Positions 36,564 through 47,662 of a stretch of 64,000 nucleotides of DNA are shown here, piece after piece; positions within the stretch are counted from its first letter, which is position 1, and each line of letters opens with the position of its first letter. Both the position numbers and the translations under genes were made by a program. The stretch is taken from the NCBI RefSeq assembly GCF_019703515.2, contig NC_059387.1, positions 36,599,377 through 36,663,376 on the forward strand, read 5' to 3'. The notes below the pieces were generated by a model, which saw nothing but the letters and a program-made list of their open reading frames with translations, did no database searches and was not told the DNA's origin. Source of the stretch: Myxocyprinus asiaticus. Its lineage: Eukaryota > Chordata > Actinopteri > Cypriniformes > Catostomidae.

Positions 36564-38849
36564 TGTAACAAAGTTCACAAGATTGGCAAGGAGGAAGCTG
36601 GGATCGGCTTGACAAACACATAGGACACTTTAATGTGACACTTGTGGTGAACATCGGTTAAGATGGCATTCCAGGGACCAGTTTATGGCAGGGCCCCTCT
36701 CTAACTGCCGGTGTGGAAGAAGATGTACCTCACTGTGATTGGATCCTTGGTGAATGAACATAAACAAATGTTCAGCAACATCAGATAAGATGCTAAGACA
36801 ACTGCCAGACACCTCTTACAGAGCAGGAAGGGGGACCATCTGCACCCACCAAACTCATTGCTAAGGTTTAGGCAAGAACTGCCATAAATTCCTTCAGGAC
36901 CTCCCGGATGCAGCAGCAGTGGAGGGCCACAGAGATCTATTCATACCTAGGTTTGGAGGCCTTAAATTAATATAAACTGCAACACATCCACTCCATCTTC
37001 ATGCAAAGCACAGTTTATGTTAATGGTTATTGACTGTTAACACAACAGTTCATGGGACAGACCTGTTAACAGATAAACGAATGCATGGACGATGACTTAA
37101 CCATTTCTTATCATGTTTGGTCTCTATCTGTTCCATACGATGCCTTTAATAATTTGAAAGAGGTTTGGTAAAGAAATAACGCATGGGTAAAATGTTAAAG
37201 ACACTGTTTTAACATTGTACTTTATGCTATGCAAACAAGTTCCACACTAGGGTGGGCAACACCATGGCTACTTCAGACACCAGTGTCCAATCACACTCCA
37301 GGATCAGAAAGGCACCAGATTTCTATCTCCTCCTCATCAGAAAGGGATAAATATGTCCCCCAGGTAGACACACCCTTGTGCTGCATTTCCAACTCGACGG
37401 GAAAGGAGACACTAGCAGACACACCACGTCCTGAGTTTCTGAACTGATGAGGAAAGAGGCTACAATATAGTTGAGGTTAAGCTTTTGCGAGCAAAACCTT
37501 TTATATTGCTTTCGGCTGCACTCTAACTGAAAAAGGGCCCCAGCATTGAGGGACCTTATCTGACCCTTACGGATCCTCCAGCAGCGCAGCACAGTCCACA
37601 AAGGACCTCTGCATCGGCAGACATTGCCTGTCCCACACGGCTCCTCAGTGACGCAGCCAGCCTGCAAAGGACCCTGTGAAGATTCAACTGACCCAGCTGC
37701 CCAGTCTTTAAGGACCCTCTTGGGGCAACTGAAGTTCAGCATCCTCCAGCCCAGCATGGCAACGACTACTGGATCGCAACTCTGCGCCCTTCCCACTGCA
37801 CGCTACCCACATCACCAGTGGAAGATGTCTCTATTGCCAGACTGATCACCCGACTGTGTGGAATGTAAATATAAACTTACCAAACCTCTTTCTAGAGACC
37901 TTGGCATTAGTTTATACTTGCAGCATATGTTTTTCTAACTTGCTTAGATAACAGTTACCTGGGGTCAGCTTATTACAAATAATAGGTATATTATTTGTTT
38001 AATGATAAATAAGCATTATTTATCACCATTTTGCCAGAGCCATTAGGTGGTTTCCTGTAAAGAGCATTCCCATACAATTCTCTCACATTGCTACATTCAG
38101 TTCAACAGTATTGCATTTATCCACTCTGTGCTCAAATCATTTATTTGTTTTATTGTTTAATTCAGTACCTTCCTTTTTGGTTATTAGTTTATTATCCTTT
38201 AGCAGTGCATATTCATTATTAGCATTATTAATCATTGTGGTATTTACTCTTGCATATCTATTGTTAATAAATTTCTATTAATTTTATTACAACTGTGTCT
38301 TCATTGTGTTGATGATCAAAGAATCTACTAGTTGTCCAGACTCTCACAAATCCTTCAGATAAATCAGCTGACCAACTCCCTCTAGTTTATATTAATTCTA
38401 AATTATCGAACAGCTCTTTTGGGAGTGTTCTTAAATTGTTAAGATAGTATTCTTAACTGGTGCCCCATATTGCAAAAGGGGGAGGGGTCATCTGATACAC
38501 TCATAACCTTAAGTGACACGTGATCAAAAATCACTACGTCATCGGTGAATTGAGTAGAAATCACTACACACTTTTCAGTGGACATTAAATACAACAACAT
38601 AGCTGCTTTTCAGCAGCTCCAACACATATTGCTTTTCAGCATTACACTAACGACACTGACACAAAGACAGACAGCTTCGTGTGTGTGTCTCTCTCTGTCT
38701 CATCTGCCGCTATCTCCTCTCCTCAAATACTCCCGCCGTCCCTCACTGGAACACGAGACCGGTGTGGCACACAGGTGGAGCTCATTCACCACTTATCTTC
38801 CCGGCCTCGCTCTGCCCAGATGCAGCTCAGCCCCGCCCTGTTCGCCACA
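36564..38849. mobile_element. LTR-type element inserted in the L2-group LINE
   Basis: A 2.29 kb insertion flanked by the 5-bp direct repeat GTGAC (36559-36563 and 38850-38854), with TG...CA ends (TGTAACAAAG and TTCGCCACA). The right end on the minus strand begins TGTGGCGAACAGGGCGGGGC, like the start of a Gypsy-type LTR, and the left end on the minus strand finishes like the end of one (CTTTGTTACA). No gag or pol frame is recognisable inside. The interior (about 36990-38470) is unassigned and could hold a further LTR-like piece ending with a polypurine run at 38475. Confidence 0.65.
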
Positions 38850-39443
38850 GTGACATTTTCATTATCTATGTGAATGTTGAAGTCACCAACAATTAAAGCT
38901 CTATCCACAGTAACTACTAGATCTGATAGAAAATTTGCAAATTCACCAAGGAAATCAGAATACAGCCCAGGTGATCTATATACTGTAGCAAGGGCAAAAG
39001 ATGACAGATTTTTTTATTTGTATCTGATGGTGTCACATTAGACATTATTAGTTCAAAAACTTAAACTTATATCCTGTCCTCTGAGTAACACCAAAAACTT
39101 CACTGTAAATTGTAGCAACACCTCCTATTCAACCCTTCAGATGAGGCTCATGTTTATAACAATAACCTGGGGGAGTAGATTCATTTAAACTTATAAATTA
39201 ATCTGGTTTAAACCAGGTTTCAGTCAAACAGAGCACATCCAAACTATGATCTGTAATAATTTTATTTACAATTAGTGCTTTGGTCGAAAGAGATCTAATG
39301 TTTTGTAGCCCTACCTCTATATGATGTTTATTGGAACACATGATGGCACCGGTGTCTGTGGCATGCCGTCTGCGGTCCTCCCTGTTTCTGCCTCTGGCTT
39401 TTGCAATGTTTTTATTTATGTCTTTTTTAACCTCAAACTGCAA
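38850..39443 (-). mobile_element. L2-group LINE, endonuclease segment (piece 2 of 3)
   Basis: Continues piece 1 beyond the LTR element. The minus strand encodes the start of the endonuclease ORF (VGLQNIRSLSTKALIVNKII, LDVLCLTETW with the catalytic Glu) from 39443, and near 38950-38860 the ALIVGDFN-type box. A second LINE starts at about 39446. Confidence 0.82.
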
Positions 39444-39445
39444 TT

Positions 39446-42322
39446 CTATATTGGTTTACGACCGCTTAACACTACTTAACATTCGTAGTGTGGTCGCTGC
39501 TTTGCCCAAGTGTGATGTTTGCGGACCGCGTCTCTACCTTCCACCACTGTTCTCTCATCCCCCTGCATACCTGTGTTGGCCTCCTATGGATTTGTCTTGC
39601 CGAAGACGCCGAAGAAGGTGCGGAAAGCATGGGGGCATTGCCGTGTGACTCAGATCGGCTCTGTTATGGGACTGTGGCATGCAACCTTCTTCCATTCCAT
39701 GTGGATCTCAGCTCGCCCATCGACGCGGTGCTAGCCAGCATCGTCAGGATGCCCAATATTGATGGCTGCGCCCTATTATTCCTGGATTCTTTTCTGTACC
39801 TCCTCATTGGATCTTTCCTCGCTCCCACCATGGAGGAGTGATTCTTCATAACCTTCGTTCACTGTGCTGTGAAACACAGTCTGAGAAAGTTTCAGTTGAA
39901 GATGGCTCTTATTAATGCATGGTCAATGGTAAACAAAACTTTTATTCTAAATGACTTTCTTTCCTCACAAGCACTGGATTTTTTATGTGTTACGGAGACC
40001 TGGATTAAGCCAGGTGAGTTATATCCATTCTCAGAACTGATGCCTCATGGCTGTAACTTTTTGAAATCCCCGCATTTTTTTTGGTCGTGGAGGGGGTCTG
40101 GTGACTATTTTTAAAGACACCTTTCACTGTAGATCTTTACCTACTGGCTTATATCACAGCTTTGATGTGCAACTTCTACAATTAGTCTTAGTAAATCCCA
40201 TTGTCATTGCTCTTATATATCGTCCACCTCAGCAAATCAAGGACTTCCTAAGTGAATTTGCTGTACTAATGGGGGACCTAGTTACCAGGCATGAAAAAAT
40301 ATTGCTACTGGGCAATTTCAATATTCATGTATGTTGGCCCTCTAAACCATACAGAAGTTTTACATTAATTGAGTCATTTGACTTTGTTCAATGGGTATCT
40401 GGTCCCACGCACTGTCATGGACACACACTAGACTTGGTTTTAACACATGGATTTTTAATTTCTGATATTGAAATCAGTAGTGAAACTTTCTCTGACCTCT
40501 GTCCCTCTTACTGGCCGAATTCTCAGAAATCCATCTCTGGCACGCTTATCTCATACTCTTAATCAGCGCTCCAGTGAAGAGTTTGCTGCAACATATCAGG
40601 AAGTATGTAACTCTCTGAAAATGGACTCCACTCTGCATAACTTAGATGCTGATGACCATCTTAATCTTTTTAATTCCATCTGTGCAGATATTATGAATTC
40701 CATTGCGCCTCTAAGGTACAAAAATCATAAGCCTGTGCCAGTGCCCTGGCATATGACAGTACACGCTCCCTTAGGTAGGCATGTAGACGTGCAGAACGTA
40801 AATGGAAAAAAGACAGACTGCAGGTTTCTTATGATATTTTGAGAGACTCATATAATATGTATCAGAAAGTGGCAAAGGCCACAAAATGTAAATACTTCTC
40901 TGAACTTATTACAAATAATTGTCATAGACCTCATGTTCTTTTTTCTACCATTAATTCCGTTTTAAATCCCCCTGTGCATTCGTTTTCAGATTCTTCTGTT
41001 ACTCTTTGTGAAAATTTTGGGAAATTCTTTGTGGATAAAATTACAACATTAAGATCTCTGATGTCTCACTGTGTATATACTTTGGCTGACGCTCCATTAT
41101 GCTCCTCCACCTGATCTGAGTTCAAGACTATTGATTTGGTCTTATTAAGAGATGTTGTTGACCATCTAAAGCCAACCATATGTCCCCAGGATGTTATTCC
41201 TTTTTTCTTTAAACAAATTATTGACACGGTTGGTACCAGCATATTATTGGTTATCAACAAATGTTTATCCATTGGCTCTTTCCCAAAATGCCTTAAACAT
41301 GCTGTGGTGCCACCATATCTTAAAAAACCTAACCTTGATCTTTGTTCAAATTTGTCCTATTTCTAATTTACCTTTTATTTCAAAAATTCTTGAGAAAGTT
41401 GTACTGATTCAATTACAATCTTATTTGACTAAATTCTATCCATGAAATTTTTCAATTGGGTTTTAAAGATTTACACTGTACAGAAACTGCTCTTTTAAGA
41501 GTCTCAAGTGATATCTTTACTGAGACCGATTCTGGGAAATACATGGCTTTAGTTTTGCTAGATCTGAGTGCTGCATTTGATTTAGTTGACCATGAGGTCC
41601 TGTTAACCCATCTAGAGATATCAGTGGGCCTTCGTGGTTCAGTATTACAGTGGTTCCGCTCTTATTTGACTAACAGGTGGTTCACTGTTCGTATTGGCCA
41701 TCACTCATCCTCTAGTATACCTCTAAATTGTGGAGTCCCGCAGGGATCAATCCTTGGCCTCTCACTTCTATTTTCTAAACGCAGCTGCCAGACTTCTCAC
41801 GGGGACTCGTAAGTACAAGTCTGTCACACCAATTTTAATCATGCTGCATTGGCTTCCAGTCAAGTATAGAATCGATTTTAAAATCGTATTATATGTTTAC
41901 GAAGCACTCAACAATTTGGCCCCTAAATATTTTACAGATTTACTTCATCCATATGCTCCATCTAGAACTCTAAGATCTTGCGATCTTGGTTTACTCATCA
42001 TGCCTAGATCCAGACTTAAAAAATGAGGTGATCGCACTTTTAGGGTCGCCGGTCCGAAACTGTGGAACAGCCTATCTCTTCATATCAGATTATCACCTTC
42101 AATTTCAGCATTCAAATCTGCTCTAAAAACACACTTATTCTCTCTGGCCTTTAATATTCCATAAACATTGTGTACTGTTTAATTTTATCATAGTACTCAT
42201 TATTTTATTTTGTTGTCTGTTTTATCTATTGTAGTAATTATTTTTATATTGTACAGCACTTTGGTCAACCTTGGTTGTTTTTAAATGTGCTATATAAATA
42301 AATATTGATTGATTGATTGATT
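39446..42322 (+). mobile_element. Second L2-group LINE, nested in the first
   Basis: A plus-strand LINE. Endonuclease pieces begin near 39900 (LINAWSMVNKTFILNDFL, DFLCVTETW), then LLGNFNIHVCWP (the Asp of GDFN is replaced by Asn), GHTLDLVLTHG, and the linker and reverse transcriptase pieces up to VLLDLSAAFDLVDHEVLL (motif A) and NCGVPQGSILG (motif B). After that, coding jumps directly to the C-terminal tail (AAARLLTGTRKYKSVTPILIMLHWLPVKYR), so the catalytic FADD region is deleted. The 3' end is CTATATAAATAAATATTGAT with tandem TTGA units at 42305-42322. Confidence 0.88.
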
Positions 42323-42324
42323 TA

Positions 42325-42975
42325 TCTTCTTTTTTTTCAGGTTTTACCTTAATCAATATTTTTCTAAATGATTTAGTGATATTTTTGTGTTTGGTAGAGC
42401 CAGAGCATATTACAGTGTCTGACATTGTTTTTGCAAGTTCACACACTTCTTTAATATTATCTCTAGTGATCTTTGACTGGCGAAGCTGGACATCATTAGT
42501 GCTGACATGAAAAACAATTTTAGAAAATCTACATTTAGCATTAGCCAGCATTTGTAAATTTGATCTGATGTCAGATGCTCGAGCCCCAGAAATGCATTCA
42601 ACAATAGTGGCTAGAGTCTCTATTTCCACATTCCTTACAATAGAATCACCAATTATTAGGGCTCTTTAAACATGATTCTTAGTGGGTGCATCACTGAGTG
42701 GGGAGAATCGATTGGAAACCCTAACAGGAACGGGAGAGTAGTGTCGCTTTGCTGAGCGAGTATGCCGCCGAGACTTCACCCAAACGCCCTGCTGCAGAGG
42801 CTCTACAGCCGGGACCAAAGTGTGTGTGTTGCTCGCTGTACTACTCGCATCCTTGAATTACATGCTTGAGCCCCCTGGATGTGCAGTTGAACAGGGGGTT
42901 GGATGAAAAATGCATTGGGAGCAGGTGTGCACCAGGGTCTCACTGATGGTGACTGAAGCCAGGGAGAGTGAGGCT
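42325..42975 (-). mobile_element. L2-group LINE ORF1 segment (piece 3 of 3)
   Basis: The 5' part of the LINE interrupted by the plus-strand LINE. Its ORF1 is an SGNH/GDSL-type esterase domain: ALIIGDSIVRNV (nucleophile-Ser block, 42665-42630) and IVFHVSTNDVQLRQ (the GTND block, with Gly replaced by Ser). It also reads ISGARASDI and KEVCELAKTMSDTVICSG. Such an esterase ORF1 is known from CR1/L2 LINEs. Stops in the N-terminal stretch make it a pseudogene. Confidence 0.8.
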
Positions 42976-42979
42976 CCCC

Positions 42980-44466
42980 GGCTTCTCTTTCTCACCAGTC
43001 CGATAGAATTGTAATTTGCTTTGTGTTCTAGTTTCTTGATCCCAATGTTCCAGATAGGTGATATTAGATTGTTTGATGATCTGATTTATTCTGATGTTTG
43101 GTTGAAAAGTAGTGCTGGTCTGAGGCTGGTTAGTGTTAGTAGTGTTAATTGGGTTAGTGAGTCTCAGAACCAGCTGACTGAGGGGACTTTTTTCAGGGTT
43201 CAGTTCTTGGGTTTGTAGCGCTTTAAAATGTAGTGATTTTGTGGGATTTGATGTTAAATGCATCCAAAACTTTAGATATCTCTTTTGTATGTTAATAATC
43301 AATGGGAATTGTCCTATTCCTGCCCTACATGCATTATTGGGTCTTTTGTTGGATGTTTGTCCCATCTAGTGTAGTTCTTATCACTGAGTGGACCCCATAC
43401 CTCAGTTCCATACAGTGCTATGGGCTGTATAACACTATCAAAGATCTTACACAAGATTGGAATTGGTAATTCAATATTATATAACTTTTTAAATAGCATA
43501 TAGAGCTCTTTTTTTTAAAGTGCATTCACTGCCTTACTGAAACTCCCTGATGCAGTGATAATCAGGCCAAGGTAAGTATACTGCATTGTGTACTTTAGGG
43601 CGGTGCTACCTAGAGAGAACTGGTATCTGTGTTCCTGACATCTGGGCTTTTTCTGAAAGACCATATTGTTTGTCTTTTTGAGGTTTACTGCCAGGGCCCA
43701 GTTCTGGCAGTAGTTCTCCAGCAGGTCCAGATGTTGCTGTAGTCCCTTTGGGGTGGGTGAAAGCAGCACCAGGTCATCTTCATACAGCAAAAACTTGATG
43801 TCTTTGTCCTGTAGAGTGATTCCAGGGGCTGTAGACTGTTCCAACTGCATTGCTAATTCATTAATGTAAATGTTGAACAGTGTTGGACTCAGACCACAGC
43901 CCTGCCGCACTCCTCTCTTCTGGGTGAAGAACTCTGTTTGTTTGTTTCCAATTCTTATTGCACATTTGTTGTCTAAATACATTTATTTTATGATGTCATA
44001 AACTTTACCTCCTACACCACTTCGTAACAATGTGTAATATAGTCCATCATGCCAGTTAGAATCAAATGCTTTTTTGAAATCAACAAAGCATGCAAATATT
44101 TTCCCTTTTTTGGTCAGGTTTACATGTTTATTGATTAGGGTGTGTAGGGTGTAAATGTGGTCCATAGTTATATGATTTGGAAAGAAGCCAATCTGACTCT
44201 TGCTCAGGTCACTATGTTCATTAAGGAAGTTTAGAATTCTATTATTTAAAATACTACTAAATAACTTCCCCAGATTACTGCTCACACAAATGCCTCTGAA
44301 ATTATTAGGGTCCAATTTGTCTCCACTCTTGTGATTTTGGCTCCAGATATCAGGGAAACAGCCTGAACTAAGTACAAGGTTGAATAATTTGCGCACAGCC
44401 GTCTGCAGCTCAGGAGTGCTGTGTTTCAGCATTTCACCTAGGATGTTATCAGTGCCACAAGATTTT
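42980..44466 (-). mobile_element. Jockey-like LINE fragment (reverse transcriptase region)
   Basis: A 5'-truncated minus-strand LINE. The order is MLKHSTPELQTAVRKLFNLV and the finger region FRGICVSSNLGKLFSSILNNR (from 44432), then motif A CFVDFKKAFDS. After a frameshift come motif B GVRQGCGLSPTLFNIYINEL and motif C FLLYEDDLVLL, where Ala of YADD is replaced by Glu. The C-terminal region (AGIGQFPLIINIQKRYLKFW) is at 43365-42980. Clade placement is uncertain. Confidence 0.85.
43515..43982 (-). pseudogene. LINE reverse transcriptase fragment, YEDD variant
   Basis: A 155-codon frame holding motif B (RQGCGLSPTLF) and the catalytic motif as YEDD. One of the two metal-binding Asps is still next to the changed residue. 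The upstream frame (44432-43983) holds motif A and ends in a stop at the junction. Confidence 0.82.
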
Positions 44467-44469
44467 TTT

Positions 44470-44645
44470 GCATTTTTTTGTCTTGTTATTAACAGTTTTT
44501 ATTGATTCCATATAACAAATAATAATAATAAAAAAGAATATTTTGAATAAAATTATATAAATTAACAACCCTTCCCCCCGAACATTAACCCCCGACACAA
44601 ACAGGCACCCCAGTGGTCAAATGCAATTTCCAAATAATAATAAAA
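44470..44645 (-). mobile_element. L1 3' end fragment
   Basis: Matches the 3' end of the L1 at 28690-28830 (TTTTTATTGATTCCA, AACCCTTCCCCCCGAACAT, CCGACACAAACAGGCACC). 5'-truncated after about 170 bp. Confidence 0.8.
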
Positions 44646-44869
44646 AAAAACAGTGTAACCAATGATGCACTTCCTGACTCCACGAGACGCGTGACCTTAC
44701 CAACGAGCTTACGTCATCCCTCTCATGAGCGCACGTCACAGAGATGTAAGGAAGCAAACATTTGTAGTTAAAAAGTATATAAGTATTGTTTTGTTTCTCA
44801 AAATAATCAATCATTTGCATTCAGAAGAACTTTATTTGTCGACTGGAGTCGTGTGGATTATTTTGATGC

Positions 44870-45030
44870 ACCCTAAATATGCATTTTGGACCGTCAATTG
44901 TTTAGAGGAGGAGGCCTGAAATGAAATCCTAAAAGTCTTAAATTCTGTTTTGATGAAGAAAGAAACTCAGATACATCTTGGATGGCCTGAGGGTGAGTAA
45001 ATTATCAGCAAATTTTCATTTTTGGGTGAA
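44870..45030 (+). mobile_element. Short MITE, same family as 5443-5628
   Basis: Shares GAGGCCTGAAATGAAATCCT and GATGGCCTGAGGGTGAGTAA with the copy in the DIRS relic. It is followed abruptly by L1 sequence. Confidence 0.7.
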
Positions 45031-46292
45031 CTTTAAGTATTTGGGCATCTTATTTTCAGCAAATTTGTGTGATTTAGTTAGAGTTAATTTTGACCCTTTA
45101 ATAAAATGTTTTCGAGCGATGTGGGCAGGTGGGCTTCATTAATTTATTGCATTGATTATCTATGATTGGGAAGGTTAATGTTATTAAAATGAATTGTATT
45201 CCAAAATTCAACTACCTGCTGCAGTCTCTCCCTATAGATGTCCCCATCTCTTATTTCAAGCAATTTGATAGCATAGCGAAGTCCTTCATTTGGAATGGTA
45301 AGTGTCCCAGATTACATTTCAATAAGTTACATAGGCTGATTGACAATAGTGGGCTAGGCCTACCCAAGATTTTGTTTTATTATTATGCATTAGTGTATTA
45401 CTTCCTGTAAATTCAGAGTCTGGGGGATGGAGCTTCAAATTCTCTCAAGAGATTATGGGAGAAAGATTTAAACTTGGTATTGGAGGAAGGAGTGGGGGCT
45501 AGGATTCTAAAAAATGTGAAGTCTGCATCTAGAGATGCAAGGATGCGACTGATGCAATTTAAGATTTTGCATTGATTCTATTGGACCCCCTCTAGATTGT
45601 ATAGGCTTGGTCTTAAAGACACACCACCTGCTGGCGATGCCAATCAGAAGATGGGGACACAACCCATGTTTTTTGCGGATGTGTTAAGATCCAAGAATTT
45701 TGATAGAGGGTTCAGAGCTTTATGTGTGACGTTGTGAACACTCAGTTTTCATTTTGCCCCAGACTGTGTATATTGGGTGATGGGGCAGTCCTGAATATGG
45801 GTGATGGATATATGGAGAGCAGGGTCCTGACCGGCGTGATGATTGGCAGGCGGGTAATCCTCAGGGGATGGAGATCGACTGATGCGCCTTCATTTCGTGA
45901 GTGAAGCACTGAGTTGGGCAGGGTGGCGGCGTTTGAGGAGATGGCATGTAGAAGGCTAGGCAACCTGGATATGTACGTCAGGAAATGGGGCAGCTATTTA
46001 GCCTTTTTGGAAGGCTCTCGGGGAGGGGCAGCAGAGAGAGAGTAGTGTTTTTGTTTTTTTTATGTTTCTAAATATTTTCTTCAGTTTTATTGTCTATTTG
46101 TGTGTCTTTGTCAGTTGGCTTTTGACCACTGGGGTGCTTGTTTGTGTCGGGTGGGGATGGGAAGGTTAATGCTCAGGGGGGAAAAGTTGTGATTTCATGT
46201 GGTTTAATTTTGCATTTTCTGTTGTGTTTATTTGATTTGCTGCATGGAATCAATAAAAAAAAATTTAATAACAAAATAAAAAAAAAAAATAA
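45031..46292 (+). mobile_element. L1 3' half, internally deleted
   Basis: A plus-strand fragment of the same L1 family as 28684-33037. It encodes KYLGILFSANLCDLVRVNFD (45038 on), then MIGKVNVIKMNCIPKFNYLL and SIAKSFIWNGK. A deletion joins LPKILFYYYA to the later LKRLWEKDLNLVLEEGV segment. The 3' end is GGAATCAATAAAAAAAA followed by A-rich sequence. Confidence 0.88.
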
Positions 46293-46294
46293 AT

Positions 46295-47345
46295 AAAAAA
46301 CTCATAACCTAGTTATATAACCTCCCTTTTATTCCCATTTTCTTCATTTTGATTAGCAGGCCTTCTTTCCACATCATATCATAAGCCTTCTCAATATCAA
46401 AGAATACCCCTATTAGTACTTCTTTATTCACTATTGCCTTTCTAAAATCAGTTTCTAGACATAAAAACACATCCATTGTACTGCGACATTTCCTGAAGCC
46501 ACTTTGATGTTGATATATTAACCTCTTGTTTCCAAGCGTATAAACTAAATGATTCTTCACCATTCTTTCCATTAATGTGCAAAGATGTTAGTGCTATTGG
46601 TGTATAATTTGTTGGAACAGACTGATCCTTACCTGGCTTTACTACTGGGACCACAACACCATGTTTCCAGGAAGAGGGAAGCTTTCCTTCTTCCCATATC
46701 TTATTGAAAATATCTAATATTACGTTTAATGATGGATCTGAAGCATTTTGTAACAAACTTCGTCCTTCCCTGGAGATGTATGTCTCACCCCTTTCTTTTG
46801 GCAGTTCTTATCACTTTCCTAACCTGTGCCTGTGCTCTTTTATACATAATAAAATCTTCAAATGTAAAAGACTTTATTAATTTCCTTAATGCTCTGTTTC
46901 TGGATCTTATCATCTTATTACAATCTTCTGTTCGCCATGGTACTGCTTTCTTCTTATGCATTCCCTTGCTTTTTCCAATAACCTCTTCTGCTGTATCACA
47001 AAGAATTCCACATATTTTATTAAGTTCTTCAATATCTTTATTTACCTCATTTAAGCCCACCAATCTATCCTAACTTTTTTTTCACTATATTTAATCCAAT
47101 CTGCTGATTTGAACTTCCATCTATGAATTATTCCCTTTCTTTCTTTAGATATTCCCACCCCTAATTTACATAATATGGGGAAATGATCACTTCCCATTAA
47201 AATATGCTCCAGCACTCTCCATACACTTATCCTAGCCAAATTTTGAGAAATAATTGTCAAATCTAAGGCTGAATTACTCCCTGTAGCAGCATCCATTCTT
47301 GTCACACTTCCATTATTTACACATATTAAGTTCTCTAAGAGTGTG
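46295..47345 (-). mobile_element. I/Jockey-superfamily LINE fragment
   Basis: Minus-strand pieces in order: the end of an endonuclease (SALDLTIISQNLA, MGSDHFPILCKLG, from 47305), a linker (KKKAVPWRTEDCNKMIRSRNR), the reverse transcriptase finger (WKHGVVVPVVKPGKDQSVPT) and motif A region (HQSGFRKCRSTMDVFLCLE, GVFFDIEKAYDMMWKEGLL). It is truncated on the 3' side before motif B. Confidence 0.82.
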
Positions 47346-47403
47346 AAGCCTTGAAATTATCTGTTAATTAATCTTGCCACTGAACGATGATGGCACTGTT
47401 GTG

Positions 47404-47627
47404 TGACGTCATCGCGTCACCATTCAGATTCAAATGTTCAAACGTCTGTTTTGTTTGGTCCAGCCACTTCTTCCTCTGTATTGGACAATCATCGATTTGT
47501 TTAATCTTTTGTGATTGGTTAGGACTTAATTGCTCCCTTCACCCTGGCCAATCACCACCCTGCTTTGTCGCAGCTACATTTATAAACGCTCGAGTCACAC
47601 CTGCCTGTCGTTTGGGCGGGAACATTT
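47404..47627 (+). promoter_or_regulatory. Promoter-like cluster: CRE, CCAAT boxes, TATA, E2F-like
   Basis: A perfect CRE TGACGTCA (47404-47411) is followed by three CCAAT elements (ATTGG at 47480, GATTGG at 47513, CCAAT at 47548), then TATAAA (47581-47586) and TTTGGGCGGGAA (47611-47622), an E2F-like site at about the expected start of transcription. The spacing of CCAAT to TATA to start is that of a real polymerase II promoter. It is unlike the repeats on either side. Confidence 0.55.
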
Positions 47628-47628
47628 A

Positions 47629-47662
47629 ATGTCGCAACGTGAGAGTTTGAAAGCAGCGGTGG
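47629..47662 (+). CDS. Candidate first coding exon of an unidentified gene
   Basis: ATG 43 bp after the TATA box, reading MSQRESLKAAV plus one base, then a strong donor GGTGAGT (47663 on). The frame would pass to the next exon in phase 1. I do not recognise the peptide and could not find a sure second exon. Exon-like pieces at 55148-55232 and 55717-55870 are the nearest candidates. It may be a real gene start, the start of a long non-coding transcript, or a dead copy. Confidence 0.35.

Noticed and set aside
37323..37796. 157-codon minus-strand frame in the LTR-like insertion
   Set aside because: No gag, protease or reverse transcriptase motif and low-complexity start, so not called as a gene.
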